A stretch of DNA of 58,241 bases, from positions 1-58,241 of IMG/VR virus record IMGVR_UViG_3300046167_000364; one strand, 5' to 3'. Position 1 is the stretch's first letter; every line of letters begins with the position of its first letter. The notes beneath the pieces were generated by a model. That model was given only the letters and a program-made list of their open reading frames with translations. It ran no database searches and was not told the origin of the DNA. The DNA is from a virus. The translations under genes and the position numbers were made by a program. This document shows positions 24,767 to 32,806 of this stretch, one piece after another.

Positions 24767-24830
24767 GGGGGGTCTAAACTTGGGCATTACGGGCATTCTG
24801 ACCTTTTCCGGGCATTCTGGGCATTCTAAA
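24767..24830 (+). repeat. Second GGGCATTCT array
   Basis: Six G, then GGGCATTAC, GGGCATTCT, a ten-base gap and GGGCATTCT twice. The layout matches the array next to the ATPase gene in unit B (G6, GGGCATTA, GGCATTCT, then tandem units at 52846-52918) and the one in unit A at 16904-16958. The element therefore occurs twice per genome unit. Confidence 0.7.
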
Positions 24831-24929
24831 CAGGGTTTTTGCGGTTGCTTTAACTTCCTGATTACCAAAGGAATAATGAAGAGGTTTTTATTCCGTTAAG
24901 TTATAAGGTAGGATTTATATTGAAGGGTG

Positions 24930-24958
24930 TTGATTAGCACTCAGGACATATATAGGAT
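24930..24958 (+). promoter_or_regulatory. Possible promoter for head genes
   Basis: TTGATT, exactly 17 bases, TAGGAT; four of six matches in each box. About 30 bases upstream of a GGAGGG tract. Moderate match only. Confidence 0.4.
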
Positions 24959-24996
24959 AGGGAGGGTGGGTTGGTTAAATAGCCAACTTAAAATTT

Positions 24997-25452
24997 ATGG
25001 CATCAGAGTACGTTAAACAGCGCAAAGCTGAGATCAAGAAGAGAAAGCAGGAGTCTGGCAGGCCATCCAAGAAGGATTTGGCGGCTAACTCTCCCGGTGG
25101 TAGGGGCAAGCCCGGTCGACCGAAGGGTGATGCTACGATAATCAATGAGTATAAGTCGCGTATGCTGGCTTCTCCGAAGTCCAAGCGTGTACTTGATACT
25201 ATCTTTGATGCGGCATTAGACCATGACCATAAGAATCAGGCGGCGGCATGGAAGTTAGTAATGGATAGAATCCTGCCTGTGGCGGCATTTGAAAAAGATG
25301 TCGTGCAAAATGGCGGGAAATCTGCTATTCAGATCAACATTACGGGTGTGGGTGCCGCTGAGGTTAAGGATGTTGGCGTGGACTCCAGCGAATTCGATCC
25401 CAACACTATCCAACCTACGGTGATTAACGGGGACAACGGTGAAATACTTTAG
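24997..25452 (+). CDS. Terminase small subunit
   Basis: 151 aa. The N-terminus is very basic (VKQRKAEIKKRKQESGRPSKKDLA, GRGKPGRPKGD) with helical segments after it (LDTIFDAALDHDHKNQAAAWKLVMDRILP), a pattern of small terminase subunits that bind the pac or cos site. It is the first gene of the head module, two genes before TerL. The ATG lacks a well-spaced RBS; GGAGGG is about 30 bases upstream, with a GTTGG/CCAAC hairpin between that could bring them together. Confidence 0.65.
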   Translation: MASEYVKQRKAEIKKRKQESGRPSKKDLAANSPGGRGKPGRPKGDATIINEYKSRMLASPKSKRVLDTIFDAALDHDHKNQAAAWKLVMDRILPVAAFEKDVVQNGGKSAIQINITGVGAAEVKDVGVDSSEFDPNTIQPTVINGDNGEIL

Positions 25453-25783
25453 GCTAGAAGAGTTTAACTGCACGCATACCAACAAAAACGAAATGGATGA
25501 CGCGTTTCTGGAGAAATTAGACCAGTTACGCGAAGCCTGTGGCTTTCCTTTCGTGATTACCTCGGGGTACAGGGATTCTACCCACCCCAACGAGGCGAGT
25601 AAGGAAAAGCCTGGGACGCATTCGCAGGGTATCGCCTGTGATATCCGCGTAACCAATGGTGTTGAGCGCATGAATATCGTTCACGAGGCGTTAAAGCTTA
25701 ATTTTGGTGGGATTGGCGTGGCTAGATCCTTTGTTCACGTCGATAGCAGGGACACAACCCCTGTAATGTGGACGTATTCCTGA
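25439..25783 (+). CDS. M15-family peptidase, endolysin
   Basis: 114 aa. The single peptidase M15_3 domain is complete: TSGYRDSTHPN, the zinc site GTHSQGIACD and the C-terminal FVHVDSRD. These enzymes cut peptidoglycan peptide bonds (L-Ala-D-Glu or D-Ala links) at lysis. No signal peptide, so it needs the holin at 5099. Its start overlaps TerS by 14 bases and its stop overlaps the next ATG. Lysis gene inside the packaging cluster, far from the holin. Confidence 0.85.
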   Translation: MKYFRLEEFNCTHTNKNEMDDAFLEKLDQLREACGFPFVITSGYRDSTHPNEASKEKPGTHSQGIACDIRVTNGVERMNIVHEALKLNFGGIGVARSFVHVDSRDTTPVMWTYS

Positions 25784-26136
25784 TGCTGTACACCAAAAAC
25801 AAGAACCTAACGGATACTTCTACGCAGACAATCGTAGAAATCCCTGCTGGTTACGTGGCTCACTGGAATATGGCGTTTATTGCTAACCTGCATAACTCTA
25901 CCAATGACATTACGTTGTTTGTAGACAAGCCCAGCCCCACAGAAGATGTGTATATCTACAACGGTACTAACATATCCTCGAAGGAAAATCTGTTGATTGA
26001 CGGTAATGCCGTGTTTGTTTTACAGCCCGGGGACATTATTAAGGCGTCTAGTGGTAGTGCAGGTAACGTAGAGGTAGTTGTTACCTTTGACTTGATAGAA
26101 GCGTCCCCGGTGTTTAATAACTTCAACGGATCATAG
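25783..26136 (+). CDS. Small beta-rich structural-type protein
   Basis: 117 aa from ATG 25783 (TGATG overlap with the peptidase stop). Beta-sandwich-like: TIVEIPAGYVAHWNMAFIANLHNST, ITLFVDKPS, VFVLQPGDIIKASSGSAGNVEVVVTFDLIEA. Similar small proteins between lysis and terminase genes in aquatic phages are thought to be virion decorations or spikes; I cannot assign one. Confidence 0.6.
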   Translation: MLYTKNKNLTDTSTQTIVEIPAGYVAHWNMAFIANLHNSTNDITLFVDKPSPTEDVYIYNGTNISSKENLLIDGNAVFVLQPGDIIKASSGSAGNVEVVVTFDLIEASPVFNNFNGS

Positions 26137-26142
26137 TTTTCT

Positions 26143-27396
26143 ATGAGTGATCTCAATATAGAGCTACTGCCTTGGCAACAAGAAGTCTGGGCAGACGATA
26201 CCCGATTTAAAATTGTAGCGGCTGGCAGACGTACGGGTAAGTCCCGCCTCGCCGCATGGATGTTGATAGTCAATGCTTTGCAGGCCGATAGGGGACATGT
26301 ATTCTACGTTGCACCAACCCAGGGACAGGCGCGGGACATCATGTGGCAAACTCTTTTGGAGTTGGGTCATCCTGTTATCGCTGGTAGTCACATCAATAAT
26401 CTCCAAATCAAACTGGTCAATGGAGCAACCATTAGCCTCAAGGGCGCCGATAGACCAGAGACGATGCGGGGTGTTAGCCTCAAGTTCTTAGTTCTCGATG
26501 AATACGCGGATATGAAGCCTGATGTATTCGAGCAAATCCTGAGACCGGCACTTGCCGACCAAAAGGGATGTGCAATGTTCATTGGGACGCCAATGGGAAG
26601 GAACCACTTTTACGAATTGTATAAGTATGCGGAGCTGGGTGATGATGAAACTTACGCGGCCTACCATTTTACTTCTTACGATAATCCTCTGCTTGATAAA
26701 GATGAAATCAATACTGCTAAAAGGAGCATGTCTAGTTATGCATTCCGTCAAGAATTTATGGCGAGCTTTGAAGCTCGTGGTTCAGAAATGTTTAAAGAAG
26801 ATTGGGTTCGGGTCGAAGCAGATCGAGAGCCCCGTGGAGACTACTACATCGCCATCGACCTCGCCGGCTTTGAAGAAGTCAACAAAAAGCGCACCAAAAA
26901 CGCGAAGCTCGACGAAACCGCGATCGCCGTCGTCGACGTCTCGGAAGAAGGCTGGTACGTCGAAAACATCATCTACGGCAGGTGGACGCTCGACGAAACG
27001 GCCATCAAAATCTTCCAAGCCGTAAGAGATTACAGGCCAGTATCCGTGGGTATCGAGAGGGGCATAGCCAAGCAAGCCGTTATGTCTCCTCTTGTTGACC
27101 TACAAAAGAAGTACGGTACGTTTTTCCGGGTAGAAGAACTAACCCACGGCAACAAAAAGAAAATAGATAGGGTCATGTGGGCATTGCAGGGCCGCTTTGA
27201 GAATGGGTATATCACCCTAAACAAAGGCGAATGGAACTCAAGATTCCTTGACCAACTGTTCCAATTCCCTGATCCTTTGACCCATGATGACTTAATAGAC
27301 GCATTGGCTTACATTGACCAACTAGCCAAAGTGGCTTATGACTATGAATACGAAATAGACGACCACGACATCTTAGACATAGTGGCGGGATACTAA
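26143..27396 (+). CDS. terL: Terminase large subunit
   Basis: 417 aa. ATPase: Walker A AAGRRTGKSR near residue 27, Walker B FLVLDEYADM near 120, coupling motif FIGTPMGRNHFYELY. Nuclease domain: first acidic centre IAIDLAGFEE near 230, last one HDDLIDALAYI near 395. It powers DNA packaging through the portal and cuts the concatemer. Codons for about residues 230-295 (26,830-27,020) are strikingly C-ended (ATC, GAC, GTC, GCC) unlike the rest, which may mark a recombined patch. Confidence 0.92.
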   Translation: MSDLNIELLPWQQEVWADDTRFKIVAAGRRTGKSRLAAWMLIVNALQADRGHVFYVAPTQGQARDIMWQTLLELGHPVIAGSHINNLQIKLVNGATISLKGADRPETMRGVSLKFLVLDEYADMKPDVFEQILRPALADQKGCAMFIGTPMGRNHFYELYKYAELGDDETYAAYHFTSYDNPLLDKDEINTAKRSMSSYAFRQEFMASFEARGSEMFKEDWVRVEADREPRGDYYIAIDLAGFEEVNKKRTKNAKLDETAIAVVDVSEEGWYVENIIYGRWTLDETAIKIFQAVRDYRPVSVGIERGIAKQAVMSPLVDLQKKYGTFFRVEELTHGNKKKIDRVMWALQGRFENGYITLNKGEWNSRFLDQLFQFPDPLTHDDLIDALAYIDQLAKVAYDYEYEIDDHDILDIVAGY

Positions 27397-27397
27397 T

Positions 27398-29422
27398 ATG
27401 AGCGACCTGTACGAACAAGATCCTTTAATGATCCAAGAATCCTTAGAGGATTGGGTTATAACAAAGTGCGAGGATTGGCGTGATTACTATGAATCTAACT
27501 ATGAAGACCGCTTTGAAGAATACTATCGGCTATGGCGTGGGATTTGGGATCCCGCTGACAGTGAGCGCCGGAGTGAGCGTAGCCGTATTATCTCTCCTGC
27601 TTTACAACAGGCTGTTGAATCTAATGTTGCTGAGTTAGAAGAAGCGACGTTTGGGCGGGGTAAATGGTTTGATGTCTCTGACAACCTTGGGGACACCTCA
27701 AAAGAAGACGTTCTTTTCCTGAGAAACAAGCTTACCGAAGACTTTGAAGACTGCATGATTCGTAAGTCTGTTGCGGAATGCCTTATCAATGCCGCCGTAT
27801 TTGGTACAGGCATTGGCGAAATCGTCATTGAAGAAATGAAAGAAATGTCTCCTGCCACTCAACCTATTATGGATGGTGACCTTCAGGCAGTAGGCGTTAA
27901 TATTCAAGACAGAGTAAAAGTTAAGCTCAGACCTGTGCTTCCCCAGAACTTCTTAATTGACCCTGTCGCTACAAGTGTTGATGAGGCATTAGGTGTTTGT
28001 ATTGATGAGTTTGTTAGCCGTCACCAAGTAGAGCTTCTTCAAGAGCAAGGCGTTTATCGTGATGAAATACTAGGCAGTGCCGCACCTGACACTGACCTTG
28101 AGCCCGATCAAGACATTACGATCTATAACGACGACAAAATTCGCCTTACTAAATACTACGGCCTTGTTCCTCGTGATCTTTTAAACAACGCAATGAGTGA
28201 TGAAAACGACTTTGGCGATGGCGAAGATACAAAGTACGTTGAGGCAATCGTTGTTATTGCTAACGGCGGAATACTTCTTAAAGCAGAAGCCAATCCTTAT
28301 ATGATGCAGGATCGTCCGGTCGTAGCATTCCCGTGGGATGTAGTGCCTGGGCGGTTCTGGGGAAGAGGCGTTTGCGAGAAAGGCTACAACTCACAGAAAG
28401 CACTCGATACAGAGCTTCGGGCTAGAATTGACGCACTAAGCTTGACTATCCACCCAATGATGGCCTTGGATGCAACCAGACTGCCTAGAGGTGCTAAACC
28501 AGAAATACGTCCCGGTAAGATGATTCTGACTAACGGAGATCCTAGAGAGGTGCTCCAGCCGTTTAACTTTGGTCAGGTTAATCAGATTACTTTTGCGCAA
28601 GCTGGTGCGTTACAGCAGATGGTTCAGCAAGCTACAGGCGCAGTGGACTCAGCAGGTATTGCAGGGCAGGTTAACGGTGAATCTACAGCGGCAGGAATTA
28701 GCATGTCGTTGGGTGCGCTGATTAAGCGCCACAAGCGCACACTAATTAACTTCCAACAGTCTTTCTTGATTCCGTTTGTTAAGAAGGCCGCACATAGGTA
28801 TATGCAATTTGATCCCGAATCTTACCCCGTTGCAGATTACAAGTTTAACGCTAGTAGCACTCTGGGTATTATTGCTCGTGAGTACGAAGTTACTCAGCTA
28901 GTGCAGTTGTTGCAGACGATGGGCAAAGACTCTCCTTTGTACACAACGCTTATTCAATCGGTAGTAGACAACATGAACTTGTCTAACCGCGAGGAACTTA
29001 TTGCGGCGATGCAACAGGCGATGCAACCTAATCCGCAGGCACAGCAAATGCAGATGCAAGCACAGCAGTTGCAGATGCAGTTCCAGCAATCTCAAACAGC
29101 GGCACTGTCTGCGCAGGCACAAGAGTCTGCGGCTAGAGCGCAAAAGCTTTCGGCTGAAGCGGCAGTGGTTCCGCAAGAGCTTGAGATTGACAGGATCAAT
29201 GCTGTTACCCGAAACTTGCGTGAAGGCGATCAAGACGACAAAGAGTTTGAGCGTCGTTTAAAAGTTGCTGACACACTACTTAAAGAGAAACAAATCCAAG
29301 GAAAAGAGAATGCTAACCGACAGAGAACTCCAAATGATCTTCCAGCGGTTCCAAAGCCAAATGGAGCCACTCCAGCGCCAAGTGCAGGAACTCCAAGCCA
29401 AGGTGGAGGCTTTAACCAATGA
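27398..29422 (+). CDS. Portal protein
   Basis: 674 aa, directly after TerL. Contains typical portal segments: RSRIISPALQQAVESNVAELEEATFG, VFGTGIGEIVIEEM, VVAFPWDVVPGRFWGRGVCEKGYNSQKALD and a helical barrel end with a Gln-rich stretch (AQQMQMQAQQLQMQFQQSQ). Forms the dodecameric DNA gate at one capsid vertex. The C-terminal end is overprinted by a small gene (29310-29501). Confidence 0.85.
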   Translation: MSDLYEQDPLMIQESLEDWVITKCEDWRDYYESNYEDRFEEYYRLWRGIWDPADSERRSERSRIISPALQQAVESNVAELEEATFGRGKWFDVSDNLGDTSKEDVLFLRNKLTEDFEDCMIRKSVAECLINAAVFGTGIGEIVIEEMKEMSPATQPIMDGDLQAVGVNIQDRVKVKLRPVLPQNFLIDPVATSVDEALGVCIDEFVSRHQVELLQEQGVYRDEILGSAAPDTDLEPDQDITIYNDDKIRLTKYYGLVPRDLLNNAMSDENDFGDGEDTKYVEAIVVIANGGILLKAEANPYMMQDRPVVAFPWDVVPGRFWGRGVCEKGYNSQKALDTELRARIDALSLTIHPMMALDATRLPRGAKPEIRPGKMILTNGDPREVLQPFNFGQVNQITFAQAGALQQMVQQATGAVDSAGIAGQVNGESTAAGISMSLGALIKRHKRTLINFQQSFLIPFVKKAAHRYMQFDPESYPVADYKFNASSTLGIIAREYEVTQLVQLLQTMGKDSPLYTTLIQSVVDNMNLSNREELIAAMQQAMQPNPQAQQMQMQAQQLQMQFQQSQTAALSAQAQESAARAQKLSAEAAVVPQELEIDRINAVTRNLREGDQDDKEFERRLKVADTLLKEKQIQGKENANRQRTPNDLPAVPKPNGATPAPSAGTPSQGGGFNQ

Positions 29423-29501
29423 GCAAGAAGGATCCGCGCCTCGAACGCGTAGGCGTAAGCGGGTACAACAAGCCGAAGAAAACCCCCAGCCATCCCACTA
29501 A
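29310..29501 (+). CDS. Overprinted coiled-coil protein
   Basis: 63 aa in another frame across the portal end and the start of the next gene. ATG 29310 is preceded by AAGGAAAAGAGA. It reads as a clean coiled coil, LTDRELQMIFQRFQSQMEPLQRQVQELQAKVEAL, then a basic RTRRRKRVQQ stretch. Good RBS and protein-like composition argue that it is real despite the double overlap. Function unknown. Confidence 0.5.
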   Translation: MLTDRELQMIFQRFQSQMEPLQRQVQELQAKVEALTNEQEGSAPRTRRRKRVQQAEENPQPSH

Positions 29502-29703
29502 ATCGCATGTTGTAGTTGCGAAAGAGGGTGATAAGATCAAGACCATACGGTTTGGTCAGCAGGGAGTAAAAGGTGCAGGTAAGAACCCTAAAAGCGCAAA
29601 GGACAAAGCGCGAAAAAAGAGTTACTACGCCCGGCACAATGCCCAGGACTCAAATCCCAGTAAACTATCTGCGCGTTATTGGTCGCATAAGGTCAAATGG
29701 TAA
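29419..29703 (+). CDS. Small basic head-region protein
   Basis: 94 aa; ATG overlaps the portal stop. Lys-rich with HPTKSHVVVAKEGDKIKTIRFGQQGVKGAGKNPKSAKDKARKKSYYARH and a C-terminal ARYWSHKVKW, a conserved set between portal and scaffold in aquatic phages. Basic charge suggests contact with packaged DNA; function not known. Confidence 0.75.
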   Translation: MSKKDPRLERVGVSGYNKPKKTPSHPTKSHVVVAKEGDKIKTIRFGQQGVKGAGKNPKSAKDKARKKSYYARHNAQDSNPSKLSARYWSHKVKW

Positions 29704-29855
29704 AGGCTATGAAAGTTAAAGCACCTGACGGCTATCACTGGATGAAGAAAGGTAAAGAGTACAAGCTGATGAAAGATCCATCCGAAGGCTACAAGCCACA
29801 CAAGGGTGCATCTAAGTCAGCAGATTTTACGGTTCAGAAGGTTCATAAAAAGTAA
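29698..29855 (+). CDS. Very small basic protein
   Basis: 52 aa, start ATGGTAA overlaps the previous stop. Reads VKAPDGYHWMKKGKEYKLMKDPSEGYKPHKG. Lys-rich. Similar short proteins accompany the neighbours in related phages; function unknown. Confidence 0.6.
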
Positions 29856-29865
29856 GGAGAGCGTT

Positions 29866-29970
29866 ATGCCCGGTTACGGAATGAAGACAACTAAGCCAAA
29901 GAAGAAGCCTGCTATGCCTAAGCGTAATGGGCGCATGATGACTAACAAGAAGAACAAAAAGAAGAAGTAG
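29866..29970 (+). CDS. Very small Lys/Arg-rich peptide
   Basis: 34 aa with a good RBS (AAGGAGAGCGTT). Almost half the residues are Lys or Arg (PKKKPAMPKRNGRMM, NKKNKKKKK-type end). Could neutralise DNA in the head or be a cleaved assembly peptide. Called from RBS, spacing and context only. Confidence 0.55.
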   Translation: MPGYGMKTTKPKKKPAMPKRNGRMMTNKKNKKKK

Positions 29971-29972
29971 TC

Positions 29973-30152
29973 ATGCCTAAAGCAAAAGCAAAGCCTAAAA
30001 AGAAAAGTGCTATACCTGACAACGTAAAGAACAAAGCTCTTTACTCGCGGGTTAAATCTGAGGCCAAACGTAAGTTTGATGTTTACCCCAGTGCGTACGC
30101 TAATGCATGGCTAGTTAAGACCTACAAAAAACGTGGTGGGACTTATGGCTAA
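29973..30152 (+). CDS. Small basic protein (YPSAYANAWLVKTYKKRGG type)
   Basis: 59 aa, starting two bases after the previous stop. The C-terminal FDVYPSAYANAWLVKTYKKRGGTYG pattern is common in small phage proteins of this position. Overlaps the next start by eight bases. Basic; function unknown. Confidence 0.7.
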   Translation: MPKAKAKPKKKSAIPDNVKNKALYSRVKSEAKRKFDVYPSAYANAWLVKTYKKRGGTYG

Positions 30153-30399
30153 AACAAAAGGTGGGCTAACTAAGTGGTTTAAAGAGGATTGGGTAGACGT
30201 TAAGACGGGTAAGTCTTGTGGTCGTAAGTCAGCCAAGAAAAGCAAGCGCCCCTACCCTTCTTGTCGCCCCAAAGCTGTTGCGGCAAAGATGACTGCGGCA
30301 GAAAAAAAGTCCTCGGCAAAGCGAAAAACTGGGCCAGCCAAGATTAAACATGCTGTTACGGCTTCTGGTCGGAGACGTAAGACCACCAAAAAAGCCTGA
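30145..30399 (+). CDS. Small basic protein (KGGLTKWFKEDWVDV type)
   Basis: 84 aa from ATG 30145. Starts AKTKGGLTKWFKEDWVDVKTGKSCGRKSAKKSKRPYPSCRP, a widespread aquatic phage pattern with two Cys, and ends in a Lys/Arg-rich tail like a histone tail (GRRRKTTKKA). Last of a run of five basic proteins between portal and scaffold. Likely head-associated. Confidence 0.75.
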   Translation: MAKTKGGLTKWFKEDWVDVKTGKSCGRKSAKKSKRPYPSCRPKAVAAKMTAAEKKSSAKRKTGPAKIKHAVTASGRRRKTTKKA

Positions 30400-30453
30400 C
30401 ATTTTTAAAAAACCGTGCTAAAACGCACAAATCAACCAAAGAGAGAATGAGAT

Positions 30454-30708
30454 ATGACACCTGAACTTGAGGAGTACTTTGACAACTACAATATGCTTTT
30501 TAGCCATCCGGGTTTTAAGCAGTTGATTGAAGAGTTAGGTAACAACGCTAGACAGCTAGCAGACCTTCAAACCGTCAAAGATCAGGAAGAATTGTTTTAT
30601 CGCAAAGGCCAAGTTGCCGCATTAGCTACAGTTATCAACCTTGAGGGGACGATTTCTGCGGCGCGAGACCAAGCCGAGGCGGAAGCTCAGGAAGAGCTTG
30701 ATGTATAA
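30454..30708 (+). CDS. Small acidic helical protein
   Basis: 84 aa, RBS AGAGAGAATGAG. Begins MTPELEEYFDNYNMLFSHPGFKQLIEELGNNARQL, helical and acidic, with an Ala/Glu-rich end. Such proteins are common just before zinc-ribbon and scaffold genes in related phages; may help assembly. Confidence 0.7.
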   Translation: MTPELEEYFDNYNMLFSHPGFKQLIEELGNNARQLADLQTVKDQEELFYRKGQVAALATVINLEGTISAARDQAEAEAQEELDV

Positions 30709-30934
30709 AATATATGACTTTCGCTGTGATTGCGGTCGTATATTTGAAAAGATGGTACGCAGTGGAGAGACAGTCAGTAGGTGCGACTGTGGCTTGACTG
30801 CTACTAAGATGCTGTCAGCGCCTAAGTGCGTACTCGATGGGCATTCTGGAGACTTTCCGGGGCGTCATATGAAATGGGTACGGGAACACGAAGCCGCTGG
30901 CAGGAAACGTAAATCTCCAACTGACGGAGTTTAA
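30701..30934 (+). CDS. Zinc-ribbon protein, FmdB-like
   Basis: 77 aa from ATG 30701, overlapping the previous stop by eight bases. MYKIYDFRCDCGRIFEKM followed by SRCDCGLTATKMLSAPK gives two CxC pairs 20 residues apart, a zinc ribbon of the FmdB regulatory type. In phages this protein often sits between portal and scaffold genes; role not proven. Confidence 0.75.
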   Translation: MYKIYDFRCDCGRIFEKMVRSGETVSRCDCGLTATKMLSAPKCVLDGHSGDFPGRHMKWVREHEAAGRKRKSPTDGV

Positions 30935-30935
30935 T

Positions 30936-31751
30936 ATGTCACGAGCAACAATGCTTGATCCCCACCTCGAAGAGGAGAATGCGGACAACGTTGAAACTGA
31001 AGTAAACGAGATTCAGGAGCCTGAAGAGGCTGTTGAGCAACCTCAAGACGCAGTAGAGCAAGACACTGATGACGATATTCCAGAGCGTTACCGTGGTAAA
31101 TCTCTGAAAGACGTTGTTCAGATGCACCAAGAAGTTGAAAAGGTGATGAGTCGACACTCTTCTGAAGTCGGTGAGCTTCGTAAGGTAGTGGATGAATACA
31201 TTAGTAATCAGACACCACCGCAAGCACCTGAGCAAATTGTCGAACCCGAGAGTGATATTGATTACTTTACGGATCCTCAAGGCGCTGTTAATAGGGCAAT
31301 TGAGAATCATCCTAAGATTAAGGAGGCTCAGAAATACACTGAAGACTATAGGAAACAAGCGGCGTTATCGTCTCTGGGTAACAAACACCCAGATATGCAA
31401 ACAATTCTTGGTGACCCTAAGTTTGCAGAGTGGATCAAAGCTTCCAAAATTAGGACTCAATTATTTGTAGAGGCCGACCAACAGTACAATGCTGACGCGG
31501 CTGATGAACTGTTTTCACTCTGGAAAGAGCGTAAGACAGTTGCACAGCAAACCGCTAATGTTGAAAAACAGGTTCGTAAGCAACAGCTGAAGGCGGCTAA
31601 TACAGGTAAAGCCAAGGGTAGCGCCGAGAAGTCCACAAAGAAGATATATCGCAGGGCCGACATTATTAGACTAATGAACGATGACCCCGCGCGTTACCAA
31701 TCCTTGTCAGGTGAAATCCTGCAAGCATACGCAGAGGGTCGAGTCAGATAA
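30936..31751 (+). CDS. Scaffolding protein
   Basis: 271 aa. Very acidic N-terminus (EENADNVETEVNEIQEPEEAVEQ), central helices (LKDVVQMHQEVEKVMSRHSSEVGELRKVV), and a basic C-terminus (KIYRRADIIRLMNDDPARYQSLSGEILQAYAEGRVR) suited to binding capsid protein. Immediately upstream of the capsid gene, as usual. Removed during maturation. Confidence 0.8.
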   Translation: MSRATMLDPHLEEENADNVETEVNEIQEPEEAVEQPQDAVEQDTDDDIPERYRGKSLKDVVQMHQEVEKVMSRHSSEVGELRKVVDEYISNQTPPQAPEQIVEPESDIDYFTDPQGAVNRAIENHPKIKEAQKYTEDYRKQAALSSLGNKHPDMQTILGDPKFAEWIKASKIRTQLFVEADQQYNADAADELFSLWKERKTVAQQTANVEKQVRKQQLKAANTGKAKGSAEKSTKKIYRRADIIRLMNDDPARYQSLSGEILQAYAEGRVR

Positions 31752-31768
31752 TCCAATAGGAGATTGAC

Positions 31769-32743
31769 ATGGCTACTGCAACATACCCCGGCGCAGGCGG
31801 TAATACTGCGAAGACTGAAGCGGCTACTTTCATCCCAGAAATCTGGAGTGATGAGATTATTGCGGCTTACCAAAAGAACCTGAAGATGGCTCCGCTTGTT
31901 AAAAAGCTTGCCATGTCAGGTAAGAAAGGCGACAAGCTTCACATTCCAAAGCCCGTACGTGGTGATGCGAATGCGAAAGCGGCTGACACTGCGGTAACAA
32001 TTATCGCAAACACCGAAGGCGAATTGACTGTTGATATCGACCGTCACTTCGAATATTCACGTCTAATCGAAGACATCGTAGAAGTACAGGCACTTTCTAG
32101 CCTCCGTCAGTTCTATACTGAAGATGCGGGTTACGCGCTTTCAGTGCAGGTTGATAACGATCTCCACGCGGCAGGTACTGGTTTTGGTGACGGTGGTGCT
32201 GTTGTATTCAGCCCAGCGGCTACTGACTACCAGCACACTGGTTGTTTTTTCAACGACGGCGGTACAACTACTCAGTACACTGACGATACTATCGTTCCTG
32301 CTGACGTGTTTACCGATGCGTTCTTCCGTGACATGATCCAGAAGCTTGATGACAACAACGTACCTATGGATGGACGTTCACTTATCATTCCACCTTCTGT
32401 TCGTAACACTATTATGGGTATCGACCGTTACGTGTCTTCTGACTTCGTATCGGGCCAAGCTGTTAACTCTGGCTTGATCGGTAACCTTTACGGTGTAGAC
32501 GTATACGTTTCAGCTAACTGCCGTACTATCGAAGCGGCGGCAGACAACACAGCTGGAGCGGCTGATACTCGTGCGGCTCTTTTGTTCCACTCTGACGCTA
32601 TCGTCATGGCAGAACAGCAAGCAGTTCGTTCGCAGACTCAGTACAAGCAGGAATACCTCTCAACTCTGTATACGGCTGATTGCCTGTACGGTGTTCAGGT
32701 ATATCGTCCTGAAGCTGGTTTCGTACTCGCAGTCGCTGAGTAA
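31769..32743 (+). CDS. Major capsid protein
   Basis: 324 aa, strong RBS (AGGAG). Starts ATATYPGAGGNTAKTEAATFIPEIWSDEIIAAYQKNLKMAPLVKK, then KLHIPKPVRGDANAK and FEYSRLIEDIVEVQA, which fit the HK97-fold capsids of aquatic short-tailed phages. Followed by a strong terminator, as expected for a highly expressed last head gene. Only one copy in the window. Confidence 0.88.
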   Translation: MATATYPGAGGNTAKTEAATFIPEIWSDEIIAAYQKNLKMAPLVKKLAMSGKKGDKLHIPKPVRGDANAKAADTAVTIIANTEGELTVDIDRHFEYSRLIEDIVEVQALSSLRQFYTEDAGYALSVQVDNDLHAAGTGFGDGGAVVFSPAATDYQHTGCFFNDGGTTTQYTDDTIVPADVFTDAFFRDMIQKLDDNNVPMDGRSLIIPPSVRNTIMGIDRYVSSDFVSGQAVNSGLIGNLYGVDVYVSANCRTIEAAADNTAGAADTRAALLFHSDAIVMAEQQAVRSQTQYKQEYLSTLYTADCLYGVQVYRPEAGFVLAVAE

Positions 32744-32752
32744 TGATGCCTG

Positions 32753-32777
32753 GCCCCCTTCGGGGGGCTTTTCTTCT
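32753..32777 (+). terminator. Terminator after the capsid gene
   Basis: GCCCCC-TTCG-GGGGGC followed by TTTTCTTCTTT. Separates head and tail fibre transcription. Confidence 0.9.
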
Positions 32778-32806
32778 TTGTACCCCAATTTGCATAGGAA
32801 CCTCAG

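Larger units (their letters stand above)
24541..24996. promoter_or_regulatory. Upstream control region of the packaging genes
   Basis: No gene seen. It holds an imperfect inverted repeat around TATATCCGGTTATATA (24593-24612), an eight-G run at 24691, the GGGCATTCT array at 24767-24830, a possible promoter at 24930-24958, and a hairpin between a strong purine tract and the TerS start. Likely a control, pac or second replication region. Confidence 0.5.

Noticed and set aside
24930-24958. T7-like phage promoter
   Set aside because: Only loose similarity to the consensus and no phage RNA polymerase gene in the window; a host-type promoter is the better reading.
25439-25783. A tail or capsid protease role for the M15 gene
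   Set aside because: The domain is a complete small peptidoglycan peptidase and a holin is present elsewhere, so endolysin is simpler.
26782-27075. Leftward open frame opposite the codon-biased part of the terminase
   Set aside because: It is a by-product of the C-ended codons; no RBS and no protein-like pattern.
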